From NCBI RefSeq assembly GCF_032393985.1, contig NZ_CP135918.1:2232001-2296000 (forward strand): a DNA stretch of 64,000 nt, given 5' to 3'. The translations under genes were made by a program, and so were the position numbers. The notes under the pieces were generated by a model. It searched no databases and had not been told where the DNA came from. It worked only from the letters and a program-made list of their open reading frames with translations. Positions 17,293 to 27,922 of this stretch are shown one piece after another; within the stretch, counting starts at the first letter, position 1, and each line of letters begins with the position of its first letter. This DNA is from Fischerella sp. JS2. Lineage in GTDB: Bacteria > Cyanobacteriota > Cyanobacteriia > Cyanobacteriales > Nostocaceae.

Positions 17293-20200
17293 ATGATCCC
17301 AGTTTTGAATGGCTTACAAGTTCCCCATCACTGTGCAACAGTTGTTGATTTGCTGCGCGATCGCAGTATCACACAACCACACCAGACAGCATTTACTTTC
17401 CTTGAAGACGGAGAAACTCAAGAATCGACGCTGACTTACCATGAATTGGATCAGCGCAGTCGAGCGATCGCATCTCAACTCCAAGCTTTGAACTTAAAAG
17501 GGGAACGTGCCTTACTACTCTATCCGCCAGGACTAGATTACTTAAGTGCTTTTTTTGGTTGTCTCTACGCTGGGGTTGTAGCGGTTCCAGCTTATCCGCC
17601 TCAGAATAAACGCAAAGCACCCAGAATCCAGGCTATCAGCACAGATGCACAGGCTAGCATCGCTCTCACTACAACAGCGATGCTCCCTACATTACAATCC
17701 ATACTTGCACAGCAAACACACCTGGAAAATATACGCTGGCTCGTTACCGACAACCTAGCACAGGGTCTGGAAGATTCTTGGCAACAACCTGATATCAATG
17801 CGGATACCATAGCCTTTCTCCAATACACCTCAGGTTCTACAGGCATCCCCAAGGGAGTTATGCTCAGTCATGGCAACCTGCTGCACAACGCCGCCGCCAC
17901 TTATCAATTCATGAGACATTCACCCAACAGTAAATTTGTCTCCTGGCTACCCCTATACCATGACATGGGACTGATTGGTGGTATTTTGCAACCTTTGTAT
18001 GGCGGTTTTAGTTGCATCTTGATGTCGCCAGCATCTTTTTTGCAACGACCTTTGCGCTGGTTGCAAGCTATTTCTAGATATCAAGGGACAACGAGTGGCG
18101 CTCCTAACTTTGCCTACGAATATTGTATTCAAAAGATTACCCCAGAACAACGCTCTTGTCTTGATCTCAGCAGTTGGAGTGTAGCGTTTAATGGTGCTGA
18201 ACCTGTGCGGCAGGATACTCTAGAGCGATTTGCGCTCACCTTCTCAGAGTGTGGATTTCGTCGGGAAGCCTTCTACCCTTGTTACGGCATGGCTGAAGCA
18301 ACCCTGATGGTTTCTGGTGGCAGCAAGACAGCCTTACCGATTGTGAAAACGGTCCAGAAATCTGCACTTGCAAACAATCAGGTCATTGAAGTTAGCGTTC
18401 AGATACAAGATAAAGATATCCAAACCTTTGTCAGTTGCGGTCAAACTATTCCTCAACAACAAATTGTAATTGCCAATCCTGAAACATTAACACGCTCTTC
18501 ACCAAATCAAGTGGGAGAAATTTGGGTATCAGGACTAAGTATTGGTCAGGGTTATTGGCGTCGGCAAGAGGAAACAGAGCAAACCTTCCGTGCCTACCTC
18601 ACAGATACAGGAGAAGGGCCGTTTTTGCGGACTGGGGATTTAGGCTTTTTGGACAATGGAGAACTCTTCATCACTGGCAGAGCAAAAGATTTAATCATCA
18701 TTCGAGGTCGCAACTTCTATCCCCAAGATATTGAGTTAACCGCAGAACGCAGCCATCCATTATTGCGATCAAGTAGTACAGCTGCTTTTTCAGTTGAGGT
18801 TGATGATGAAGAACATCTGGTCGTCGTGCAAGAATTGGAATTTCGCGCCAAACCGGATATCAATGAAGTCACCACTGCTATTCGTCAAGCAGTGACCGAA
18901 GAACATGAAGTACAAGTTCATGCAGTAGTTTTGATTAAACCAGGTACTATTCCTAAAACTTCCAGTGGCAAAATTCAACGTCGTGCCACCAAAGCAGCTT
19001 TTCTCGCAGGCGAACTGGATGTGGTCGGCAGTAGTATCAGTGAAAATACTGCTTATTTAGGTAAAGAAAACCGCTTACAACGACAAACTCTCTTAGCGCT
19101 GACTCCAGAAGAGTCTCAGCCACTTTTAGAATCTTATCTCAGAGAACAAGTAGCACGCGCCCTTGGTGCCGCACTGAAGGAAATTCACCCGCAACAGCCA
19201 TTAAGCAGCTTGGGACTCGATTCTTTGAGAGTATTTGAGTTAAAAAACCAGATTGAGGCTGACCTAGAAGTCACTGTATCCGTAGCAGACTTCTTTGAAG
19301 GGTTGAGTACGCGATCGCTCTCCACTAAGATACTTACTCAATTAGCAACAACAACTTCCATCCCATCTATATCTGTTACTCAAGTTCAGAAAACTACATC
19401 TGTTCACCCTTTATCTTTCTCTCAGCAGGGATTATGGTTTATCCATCAGTTTGTACCTGATTCGCCTGCATATAACATTCCCATATTGATTAACTGCCAA
19501 GGTGAAGTTAACGAGGCGGTAGTCGCCCAAAGCTTAAATGAAATCATCAGACGTCACGAAGTTTTGCGAACAAACTTTGTGGTGGTGGATGGGCAACCTC
19601 TGCAAGTGATTCAGTCAGCTAGGAGATTAACCTTGCTCACAGAGGATTTACAGCAAGTTATACCCAACCAACGCGCTGAACAAGTACAACGTTTAGCCAG
19701 CGAATTTGCTCAGCAACCATTCGACTTATCCAGTCAACCACTTTTGCGTGCCAAACTACTGCGCTTAGACCAACAAGAGTACACATTGCTCCTCACCCTC
19801 CACCACATCATTGCCGATGGCTGGTCAATCGGAATTCTCATTCAAGAATTGGCAGCACTGTATGCAGCATTCTCTCGTGGAGAACCCTCACCACTGCCGG
19901 AACTGCCTATTCAGTATACAGATTTTGCCTATTGGCAGAGGCAATGGTTGCAAAGCGATCGCATCCAAACCCTGTTGACCTATTGGAAACAGCAGCTGGG
20001 TGGTAAACTGCCTGTCTTGAATCTACCTACAGACCGTCCGCGATCGCCTATCCAAACCTTCCAAGGCGCTCAAGCAAAACTAGTTCTGTCCCCAACCCTG
20101 ACAGCAGAACTGAAAAAACTAAGTCATAGCGAAGGCGCGACCTTGTTTATGACAATGCTTGCGGCTTTCAAAGTCTTACTTTATCGCTATACAGGGCAGA

Positions 20201-22800
20201 CTGATATTTTGGTAGGTTCTCCGATCGCCAATCGTAACCAAACAGAGGTAAAAGCATTAATTGGATATTTTGTCAATGTTTTGGTGCTACGTACAGACCT
20301 AGCCAACCAACCCAGTTTTAGAGAATTGCTCTCCCGGGTAAAATCAACTGCCTTAGAAGCTTATATTCATCAAGACTTGCCTTTTGAGAAGTTAGTCGAG
20401 GAACTACACCTAGATAGAGACCTCAGCTACAATCCCCTCTTCCAAGTCATGTTTGTTCTCCAGAATGTGCCAATACCGAGTCCCAAGTTATCAGATATAT
20501 CCATAACTTGTCAGGAAGGCGAAAACGGCACAGCAAAGTTCGACCTGACTCTATTTGTGGCAGACACAGATCATGGATTGGTGGTAACAGCTGAATACAA
20601 CACTGATTTGTTTAATGCCGATACCATTCATCGGCTGCTAGGGCATTTCCAGACATTGCTCACAGGGATTGTCAACAATCCCGATCAGTGCATTGCAGAT
20701 TTACCTTTACTCACAGCACCTGAAAAACAACAACTTTTAGTTGACTGGAATGATACCAAAACAGAGTATCCGCAAAATCTGTGCGTTCATCATTTGTTTG
20801 AGGAGCAGGTAGAACGAACACCCGATGCGATCGCTGTTGTCTTTAACAAAGAAACATTCACCTACCGAGAATTAAATCAAAGAGCCAATCAAATTGCTCA
20901 TAGCTTGCAACAATTGGGTGTGAAACCAGATGTGGTCGTTGGTATTTGCATGGAGCGATCGCTCTTAATGGTGATTGGTATCTTAGCCATCCTCAAAGCG
21001 GGTGGTGCTTATTTACCTCTAGATCCCGCCTATCCTCAAGAGCGTTTGGCATTGATGTTGGCAGATGCTGGTGTAAAAGTGTTACTCACTCAACAACATT
21101 TAGTTAAAAAACTACCGCCACACCAAGCGCAAGTTATATGCCTAGACACAGACAGTGAAACTTTTGCTGCTCACAACCAAGAGAATCTAGTGGGTGAAGT
21201 TAAACCAGAAAATCTCGCCTATGTCATCTATACCTCTGGTTCTACAGGCATACCCAAAGGGGTAATGAATACTCATCTGGGTTTATGCAATCGTTTGTTG
21301 TGGATGCAAGATGCTTATCAATTAACACCAGCAGATAGAGTTTTACAGAAAACACCTTTTAGCTTTGATGTCTCTGTCTGGGAATTCTTCTGGCCTTTGT
21401 TGACAGGCGCAATCCTAGTTTTAGCCAAACCCGAAGGTCACAAAGATGCTAGCTATCTAGTCGAACTGATTGCTCAGGAACAAATTACCACACTGCATTT
21501 TGTTCCCTCAATGCTGCAAGTATTCTTAGAAGCACCAGGATTAGAGAACTGTCAGAGTCTCAAACGTGTCATTTGTAGTGGAGAAGCTTTAGCTTTTGAT
21601 CTACAAGAACGCTTCTTTGAGTATTTAGATGCAGAATTATACAATCTTTATGGACCCACCGAAGCCGCCATTGATGTCACAGCCTGGCACTGTCAACGGG
21701 GTAGCAACGAAAAAATAGTTCTTATCGGTCGACCGATTGCCAATACCCAGATATATATATTAGATAGAAATCTTCAACCTGTCCCTATCGGAGTTCCGGG
21801 TGAGTTGCATATTGGTGGTGTGGGATTGGCACGAGGCTATCTAAATAGACCTGAATTGACAGAAGAAAAGTTCATTCCCAACCCCTTGACCCATTTTGAA
21901 TTACCGATTCTAGATTCTCAACTGGGGGATTGTAGTAAAAATCCAGAAGATTGCGATCGCACGCAATTTAGTAATCCAAAATCCGTCTTGGAAAGTTCTG
22001 ATCAAAGGAGACCTCCGCTCAGACTTTCCGCAAAATCTCAAAATCTAAAATTTAATCGCCTTTACAAGACAGGGGATTTAGCACGTTACCGTCCTGATGG
22101 GAACATCGAATTTCTGGGAAGAATTGACCACCAAGTGAAAATTCGCGGCTTCCGCATCGAACTAGGAGAAATTGAAGCAGTGCTGGGACAACACCCACAG
22201 GTACGGGAGGTAGTTGTGATCGCCACAGAGGATAGACTCAGTGAACGCCGTTTAGTTGCCTATGTGGTTCCCAATCAAGATCATGCACCTTCTATTGATC
22301 AATTACGCGATCGCCTCCGAGAAAAGCTACCTGAATATATGGTTCCCTCTGCTTTTGTGATCTTAGATGCATTACCACTCACACCTAACGGCAAAGTAGA
22401 TCGCCACGCCTTACCTGCTCCTGATAGCTTGCGTCCCGAGTTAGCATCTACATATCAACCTCCCCAGTCCCAGATAGAACAAGAAATAGCTAAAGTTTGG
22501 CAAACAGTACTGCATCTAGAAAAGGTAGGCGTCAACGATAACTTCTTTGACCTTGGCGGTAATTCATTATTGATGGTTCAGGTTACTAATAAACTGCAAG
22601 CTATTTTTCAGCGGAATTTGTCAGTTGTAGCCATGTTTCAACATCCAACGATAAATTCCTTGGCCCAATATTTAAGCCAGCAGCCAGAGGATGTACCTGC
22701 TTTTAGGTCAATGCACGATCGCGCTCAAAAACAAATGGAAGTGCTAAATCAACGAAAAAATCTCTGGATAAAACAAAATAAAAAGACTCGTAATCAGTGA
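17293..22800 (+). CDS. FAAL-ACP-C-A(Ser)-PCP loading NRPS
   Basis: A 1,835-residue first enzyme of the line. Domains: fatty acyl-AMP ligase (about 1-575; YTSGSTGIPKGVMLSHGN near 178, PLYHDMGLIG near 219, KTSSGKIQRR near 557), ACP with GLDSL (serine about 641), condensation domain (about 705-1130, HHIIADGWS near 838), adenylation domain (about 1165-1700) and PCP with LGGNSL (about 1756). FAAL activates a free fatty acid and loads it on the ACP, so the product should be N-acylated. My read of the adenylation pocket is D-V-W-H-I-S-L-I-D, nearly the standard serine code. A repeat-derived insert of about 55 residues sits before RLYKTGDLARY. The ATG at 17293 is chosen over one at 17230, because homology starts at MIPVLNGL. 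Confidence 0.9.
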   Translation: MIPVLNGLQVPHHCATVVDLLRDRSITQPHQTAFTFLEDGETQESTLTYHELDQRSRAIASQLQALNLKGERALLLYPPGLDYLSAFFGCLYAGVVAVPAYPPQNKRKAPRIQAISTDAQASIALTTTAMLPTLQSILAQQTHLENIRWLVTDNLAQGLEDSWQQPDINADTIAFLQYTSGSTGIPKGVMLSHGNLLHNAAATYQFMRHSPNSKFVSWLPLYHDMGLIGGILQPLYGGFSCILMSPASFLQRPLRWLQAISRYQGTTSGAPNFAYEYCIQKITPEQRSCLDLSSWSVAFNGAEPVRQDTLERFALTFSECGFRREAFYPCYGMAEATLMVSGGSKTALPIVKTVQKSALANNQVIEVSVQIQDKDIQTFVSCGQTIPQQQIVIANPETLTRSSPNQVGEIWVSGLSIGQGYWRRQEETEQTFRAYLTDTGEGPFLRTGDLGFLDNGELFITGRAKDLIIIRGRNFYPQDIELTAERSHPLLRSSSTAAFSVEVDDEEHLVVVQELEFRAKPDINEVTTAIRQAVTEEHEVQVHAVVLIKPGTIPKTSSGKIQRRATKAAFLAGELDVVGSSISENTAYLGKENRLQRQTLLALTPEESQPLLESYLREQVARALGAALKEIHPQQPLSSLGLDSLRVFELKNQIEADLEVTVSVADFFEGLSTRSLSTKILTQLATTTSIPSISVTQVQKTTSVHPLSFSQQGLWFIHQFVPDSPAYNIPILINCQGEVNEAVVAQSLNEIIRRHEVLRTNFVVVDGQPLQVIQSARRLTLLTEDLQQVIPNQRAEQVQRLASEFAQQPFDLSSQPLLRAKLLRLDQQEYTLLLTLHHIIADGWSIGILIQELAALYAAFSRGEPSPLPELPIQYTDFAYWQRQWLQSDRIQTLLTYWKQQLGGKLPVLNLPTDRPRSPIQTFQGAQAKLVLSPTLTAELKKLSHSEGATLFMTMLAAFKVLLYRYTGQTDILVGSPIANRNQTEVKALIGYFVNVLVLRTDLANQPSFRELLSRVKSTALEAYIHQDLPFEKLVEELHLDRDLSYNPLFQVMFVLQNVPIPSPKLSDISITCQEGENGTAKFDLTLFVADTDHGLVVTAEYNTDLFNADTIHRLLGHFQTLLTGIVNNPDQCIADLPLLTAPEKQQLLVDWNDTKTEYPQNLCVHHLFEEQVERTPDAIAVVFNKETFTYRELNQRANQIAHSLQQLGVKPDVVVGICMERSLLMVIGILAILKAGGAYLPLDPAYPQERLALMLADAGVKVLLTQQHLVKKLPPHQAQVICLDTDSETFAAHNQENLVGEVKPENLAYVIYTSGSTGIPKGVMNTHLGLCNRLLWMQDAYQLTPADRVLQKTPFSFDVSVWEFFWPLLTGAILVLAKPEGHKDASYLVELIAQEQITTLHFVPSMLQVFLEAPGLENCQSLKRVICSGEALAFDLQERFFEYLDAELYNLYGPTEAAIDVTAWHCQRGSNEKIVLIGRPIANTQIYILDRNLQPVPIGVPGELHIGGVGLARGYLNRPELTEEKFIPNPLTHFELPILDSQLGDCSKNPEDCDRTQFSNPKSVLESSDQRRPPLRLSAKSQNLKFNRLYKTGDLARYRPDGNIEFLGRIDHQVKIRGFRIELGEIEAVLGQHPQVREVVVIATEDRLSERRLVAYVVPNQDHAPSIDQLRDRLREKLPEYMVPSAFVILDALPLTPNGKVDRHALPAPDSLRPELASTYQPPQSQIEQEIAKVWQTVLHLEKVGVNDNFFDLGGNSLLMVQVTNKLQAIFQRNLSVVAMFQHPTINSLAQYLSQQPEDVPAFRSMHDRAQKQMEVLNQRKNLWIKQNKKTRNQ
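21990..22029. repeat. Palindromic insert inside the Ser adenylation domain
   Basis: A hairpin with arms GGAAAGTTCTGA and TCAGACTTTCC (one bulge) lies within a longer foreign segment (about 21,890-22,055) that keeps the reading frame. The encoded residues are absent from the other adenylation domains of the cluster at this place. Confidence 0.6.
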
Positions 22801-22946
22801 AAATATAGCACTTCTCATTTGGATGAAATACAGCTTTATCCGTGTGCATCTGTGTTCGCTTTTTCCCTGGTTTGAAGATTTTTCTTAGCAGAACAATTTC
22901 AAGGTAGCAGATAATTCGTTCATATTTGAACAAAGCAGGAAAGACA

Positions 22947-25900
22947 ATGGAAGGAATTGTAATTATTGGTATATCAGGACGCTTCCCTGGAGCCAAAAAT
23001 ATTGAAAAATTTTGGCAAAATTTGCACTCAGGAGTAGAATCAATTTCTCTGTTTACAGATGAAGAGTTAATCGCTGCTGGAATCGAACCTGGATTATTAA
23101 ATAACTCTAATTATGTGAAAGCAGGTGCAATCTTAGAAGATATAGATTTATTTGATGCTGCTTTTTTTGGTTTTAATCCTAAAGAAGCTGAAATCACCGA
23201 TCCACAACACCGTCTGTTTTTAGAATGTGCATGGGAAGCACTAGAAAACGCTGGCTATGATTCTATGAGGTGTGAAAGTCGGATTGGTGTTTATGCAGGT
23301 GCTAGTTTAAATAACTATTTATCATTTAATATAAATCGTGACCAAATCGGGTCAGCGAATAGTTTTCAAAAGTTGATTGGTAACGATAAAGATTTTCTGA
23401 CTACTCGTGTTTCTTATAAATTAAATTTATCTGGTCCGAGTGTCACAATTCAAACAGCTTGTTCTACTTCCCTAGTAGCAATAACTCTGGCTTGCCAAAG
23501 CTTATTAAACTACCAATGCGATATGACATTGGCAGGTGGAGTTTCAATTAGAGTGCCACAAAAAACAGGTTATTTATATCAAGAAGGAGGAATTTTATCG
23601 CCAGATGGGCACTGTCGTGCCTTTGATGCCAAAGCACAGGGAACAATTATTGGCAATGGTGTAGGAGTGGTAGTTTTAAAGCGTCTTGCAGATGCGATCG
23701 CAGATGGGGATCACATATATGCAGTAATTAAAGCAGCTGCGATCAACAACGATGGCTCTGGTAAAATTGGTTACACCGCACCCAGCGTCAACGGTCAAGC
23801 AGAAGTCATAGCAGAAGCGCTGGCTTTGGCGGGAGTGGAACCGGAAAGCATCAGCTATATTGAGGCACACGGCACAGGCACTAATTTGGGTGATCCCATT
23901 GAAATCAATGCCCTGAGCAATGTTTTTCGCGACTATACTGACAAAAAAGGCTTCTGTGCCATAGGTTCTGTCAAAACGAATATCGGTCATTTAGATGCTG
24001 CTGCCGGAGTAGCAGGGGTCATCAAAACCGCCCTGGCTCTCCAGCATAAATTGATACCACCTAGCCTGAACTTTCAGCAGCCCAATCCTGAGATTGATTT
24101 TGCCAATAGTCCTTTTTATATCAATACAAAACCCACACAATGGCAAGCTGAAAAAACTCCCCGCCGTGCAGGTGTCAGTTCCTTAGGAATTGGTGGCACT
24201 AATGCCCATGTAATTCTGGAAGAAGCACCAGTTGTAGAGACGAGAGGTGGCACGTCTCTACACTCTCGTCCTTGGCAGTTGTTACTAGTTTCTGCCAAAA
24301 CAGAATCTGCCCTGGAAAATGCGACTCAAAATCTCACTCACCATCTGAGTGAACATCCGGAAGAAAACTTGGCAAATGTGGCTTATACCTTGCAAGTGGG
24401 ACGCAGGGAATTTGACTATCGTCGCATGTTGGTATGCCAGGATATTGCAGATGCTGTCAATACATTAAATAGGCACGATGTACAAAGAGTTTTAACCCAC
24501 TTCCAAGAACCGCTAGAACGTCCCATCGCCTTCATGTTCCCGGGACAAGGCGTTCAGTATGTGGAAATGGGTAAAGAACTTTACCAGACTGAGGTGATAT
24601 ACCGTGAACATCTGGATCATTGCTGCTTGATGCTCAAACCTTTCTTAGGGGTTGATTTGCGATCACTATTCTATCCCGATGAAAATCAGGTGCAAGCAGC
24701 AGAAAAACTCAAACAAACCAGTATCGCTCAAAGCGCATTGTTTGTAATTGAGTATGCGCTGGCTCAGTTGTGGATGTCCTGGGGGATTTCTCCCAGCGCC
24801 ATGATTGGCCATAGTATCGGCGAATATGTCGCGGCTTGCCTTGCTGGTGTGATGTCCTTGGAAGAAGCTTTAACTCTGGTGGCGATGCGGGGACAACTGA
24901 TGCAGCAACTACCAACAGGTGCAATGCTCTCTGTTGCACTCCCAGAAGAGGAAGTCAAAACCCTACTTAATCAAGAGTTATCTTTAGCTGCTAGCAACGC
25001 TCTCCATTTGTGTGTAGTTTCGGGAAGTCATGACGCCATCAACACTTTTGCAGCACAATTGCAAGCCAAAGGCGTAGAATGTCGCCGCCTGCATACTTCC
25101 CACGCCTTCCATTCCCAGATGATGGAACCGATCTTGGAACCATTCATTGCTGAAGTTAAAAAGGTAAAACTCAATCCTCCCCAGATACCTTTCATCTCCA
25201 ATGTCACAGGAACTTGGATCACCCCAGAAGCAGCCACAGATCCCAACTATTGGGCAAAACATTTACGCTCTCCTGTTCGCTTTAGTGCGGGAATATCTGA
25301 ATTACTGCAACAACCAAATCGGATTCTCCTAGAAGTAGGACCAGGACGTACTTTGTGTACACTCACCAAACAGCATTCCCACCAAGCAGCAGGACAGGTG
25401 GTTTTACCAAGCTTACGCCACCCCCAGGACAAACAATCGGATGTGGCTTTTATACTCAACGTCTTGGGTAGACTCTGGTTGGCGGGAGTATCGATCAATT
25501 GGTCTGGTTTTTATGCTCACGAACAACGTCAGCGCGTACCATTACCAACTTACCCCTTTGAGCGTCAACGTTACTGGATTGAACCCCAATTAACAGTAGA
25601 AAAATTTGCACAAGCAGAAAATAAACTTGGTAAAAAATCCAATATAGCTGACTGGTTTTATATTCCTTCATGGAAACAAATTCCTCTAGTCAAAACTGGA
25701 GAGAAAAAGTCTACTTGTTATCTAGTTTTTGTTGATGAATGCACCATAGGTTCGCAAATTGTTCAACATTTGCAACAAACAGGACAAGATGCGATCGCAG
25801 TCCTAGCAGGTGCGGAATTTAGCCAAGTTAATCATAACACTTACACAATCAATCCTGCCCAACAAGATGACTATCACACTTTACTCCAAGCTATTCACCA

Positions 25901-27584
25901 ACAAGGTAAAATACCAGAAACAATCATTCATTTGTGGAGTCTCACTCATTTAACCCATCAGTCACTAGAAACAGTTCAAAATCATAGTTTCTGGAGTTTA
26001 ATTTACCTAGCGCAAGCTTTAGGACAGCAAAATATTAGTAACTCAAAAATTCAACTTTTAGTTGTAAGTAATCATTTATATGATGTCACTGGTAATGAGG
26101 AATTATTGCCTGCAAAAGCTACTATTTTGGGACCTTGTAAAGTCATACCCCAAGAGTATCCAAGTATAAAATGCCGTCAAATTGATGTAGTATTACTGAC
26201 TTCCAGCATTGACCATCTTGTACAAGAATTGGTCGCAGAAATTACAGCAGAATCCAACGAAACTGTTATCGTCTACCGCAATCATCATCGTTGGGTACAA
26301 GTATTTGAACCGATAACTTTAGAAAAACCTACCAGCAGCAAAACACGATTACGGCAAAAAGGAGTATATTTAATCACTGGTGGTACAGGGGGTATAGGCA
26401 TAGAACTTGGCAAGTATCTTGCCCAAACAGTACAAGCTAAACTTATCCTTGTTGGACGTTCTCAATTACCAGCAAAAGAGCATTGGCAACAATGGCTAGC
26501 GACTCATGATACATCTGATCCTACTAGCCACAAAATTCAAAAATTGCAGGAATTAGAGACACTGGGGGCTGAAGTTTTAATATTGTCTGCCGATGTCACT
26601 AATTATGAACAAATGCAAAGTGCAGTTTCTCAATCTCTAGAAAAATTTGGCGAAATTAATGGCGTCATTCATGCAGCTGGAGTTGCAGGCAGTGGTATAG
26701 TTCAACTGAAAACTTCAGAGATTGTAAACAGTGTTTTTGCTCCCAAATTGCAGGGAACATTAGTGTTAAATGAAGTCCTCAAAGACATCAATTTAGATTT
26801 CTTGGTACTTTGTTCTTCTCTTAGTTCAATTTATGGAGGATTTGGACAGGTAGATTATTGTGCAGCCAATGCATTTTTAGATCAATTTGCTCATTTTAAT
26901 ACATCCAAAAATGGTAAACTGACATTAGCAATCAACTGGGATGCATGGCAAGAAGTGGGAATGGCAGTCAATACCGTCGTTCCTGAAGAACTTAAGAAAT
27001 GGCGCTCTGAAACTCTCAAAAATGCACTGTTGCCAGTAGAAGCAGTAGAAGCATTTGAGTGGATTTTGGCAAATCCACTTCCTCAAATTTTAGTTTCCAC
27101 ACAAGAATTACAATTAGTCATTGACCAATTTAATCAATTTCTTGCATCAAGTTTTCTTAACTCTCAATCAGAGAATTATACTCACTTATCTGGCACAAGA
27201 CATGCACGAACTCTCCAAGAAACTACTTATGTTGCTCCCCGTAACGAAATTGAGGAAAGTATTGCCAATATTTGGGAAGAACTGATAGGTATTGACAAAG
27301 TAGGAATTTATGACAACTTCTTTGAATTAGGCGGACACTCTTTACTAGCTGTACAAACAATTTCTCGCTTACGTGAAACATTTCAAGTAGACCTACCCCT
27401 GCGTACTCTTTTATTTGAAGCCCCCACTGTAGCTGAACTAGCTATTGTCATAGCAGAAAAACAACCAAAGGCAGAAGAATTGAAGGAGATAGAACAGCTA
27501 TTAGCAGAGGTAGAAAATCTTTCACTGGATGAAATTAAACAACAACTTGCTCAAGAATCACAAGCTAGTGGTTTGTGTCATTAA
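22947..27584 (+). CDS. Type I PKS module KS-AT-KR-ACP (PKS 1)
   Basis: A 1,545-residue cis-AT module. KS: active cysteine 172 in TACSTS, histidines in EAHGTG and NIGHL. AT: GHSIGE (serine about 622) and HTSHAFHS, where HAFH is the usual malonyl-CoA signature. KR: NADPH loop TGGTGGIG (about 1144), catalytic serine and tyrosine in SSLSS and DYCAANAFLD, so it looks active. ACP: ELGGHSLLAV (about 1463). It should add malonate to the seryl intermediate and reduce it, giving a statine-like beta-hydroxy unit. The ATG at 22947 has GCAGGAAAG upstream; a TTG at 22926 is less likely. The KS-AT linker carries a 28-base palindrome. Confidence 0.92.
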   Translation: MEGIVIIGISGRFPGAKNIEKFWQNLHSGVESISLFTDEELIAAGIEPGLLNNSNYVKAGAILEDIDLFDAAFFGFNPKEAEITDPQHRLFLECAWEALENAGYDSMRCESRIGVYAGASLNNYLSFNINRDQIGSANSFQKLIGNDKDFLTTRVSYKLNLSGPSVTIQTACSTSLVAITLACQSLLNYQCDMTLAGGVSIRVPQKTGYLYQEGGILSPDGHCRAFDAKAQGTIIGNGVGVVVLKRLADAIADGDHIYAVIKAAAINNDGSGKIGYTAPSVNGQAEVIAEALALAGVEPESISYIEAHGTGTNLGDPIEINALSNVFRDYTDKKGFCAIGSVKTNIGHLDAAAGVAGVIKTALALQHKLIPPSLNFQQPNPEIDFANSPFYINTKPTQWQAEKTPRRAGVSSLGIGGTNAHVILEEAPVVETRGGTSLHSRPWQLLLVSAKTESALENATQNLTHHLSEHPEENLANVAYTLQVGRREFDYRRMLVCQDIADAVNTLNRHDVQRVLTHFQEPLERPIAFMFPGQGVQYVEMGKELYQTEVIYREHLDHCCLMLKPFLGVDLRSLFYPDENQVQAAEKLKQTSIAQSALFVIEYALAQLWMSWGISPSAMIGHSIGEYVAACLAGVMSLEEALTLVAMRGQLMQQLPTGAMLSVALPEEEVKTLLNQELSLAASNALHLCVVSGSHDAINTFAAQLQAKGVECRRLHTSHAFHSQMMEPILEPFIAEVKKVKLNPPQIPFISNVTGTWITPEAATDPNYWAKHLRSPVRFSAGISELLQQPNRILLEVGPGRTLCTLTKQHSHQAAGQVVLPSLRHPQDKQSDVAFILNVLGRLWLAGVSINWSGFYAHEQRQRVPLPTYPFERQRYWIEPQLTVEKFAQAENKLGKKSNIADWFYIPSWKQIPLVKTGEKKSTCYLVFVDECTIGSQIVQHLQQTGQDAIAVLAGAEFSQVNHNTYTINPAQQDDYHTLLQAIHQQGKIPETIIHLWSLTHLTHQSLETVQNHSFWSLIYLAQALGQQNISNSKIQLLVVSNHLYDVTGNEELLPAKATILGPCKVIPQEYPSIKCRQIDVVLLTSSIDHLVQELVAEITAESNETVIVYRNHHRWVQVFEPITLEKPTSSKTRLRQKGVYLITGGTGGIGIELGKYLAQTVQAKLILVGRSQLPAKEHWQQWLATHDTSDPTSHKIQKLQELETLGAEVLILSADVTNYEQMQSAVSQSLEKFGEINGVIHAAGVAGSGIVQLKTSEIVNSVFAPKLQGTLVLNEVLKDINLDFLVLCSSLSSIYGGFGQVDYCAANAFLDQFAHFNTSKNGKLTLAINWDAWQEVGMAVNTVVPEELKKWRSETLKNALLPVEAVEAFEWILANPLPQILVSTQELQLVIDQFNQFLASSFLNSQSENYTHLSGTRHARTLQETTYVAPRNEIEESIANIWEELIGIDKVGIYDNFFELGGHSLLAVQTISRLRETFQVDLPLRTLLFEAPTVAELAIVIAEKQPKAEELKEIEQLLAEVENLSLDEIKQQLAQESQASGLCH
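24234..24261. repeat. 28-base palindrome in KS-AT linker of PKS 1
   Basis: Arms GTAGAGACG and CGTCTCTAC with an imperfect centre (AGAGGTGGCA). It is translated in frame as VETRGGTSLH between the KS end (EEAPV) and SRPWQLL. The same site in PKS 3 and PKS 5 carries a perfect version. Confidence 0.8.
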
Positions 27585-27922
27585 TTTTGATAAGTTACAT
27601 AGTTTAATGAATTACCCTATTTCTCTCTTCTCTTGGCGTACTTGGTGCTTTGGCGGTTTAATTTTAATCCCTCAGAACTAATGCAACAAATCACTAGACT
27701 CTCACAGGCAATTGCCAACAACGAGGAGATGAAGAATATAACGAACACAGATGAACACAGATGGTTTATGGGTTTGCTCCTAATTTGATCTGCGATCGCT
27801 ATTGTCAAAACAGCTAATTACACTAGGTTATGGCACAAACCTTGCTATAAAAATTCTTACCCCTTCTGCCATCTGCTCTCTGCCTTCTGCCTTATTTTCA
27901 AGACAATTGTAAATAACTCAAA
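27585..27922. other. Repeat-containing intergenic spacer
   Basis: A 338 bp gap between PKS 1 and LLM 1. It contains CTTGGCGTACTTGGTGCTTT- and GAACACAGATGAACACAGAT-type dispersed repeats and a HIP1-containing stretch, but no gene. AACTCAAAATGG immediately precedes the LLM start; no strong ribosome binding site is obvious. Confidence 0.55.
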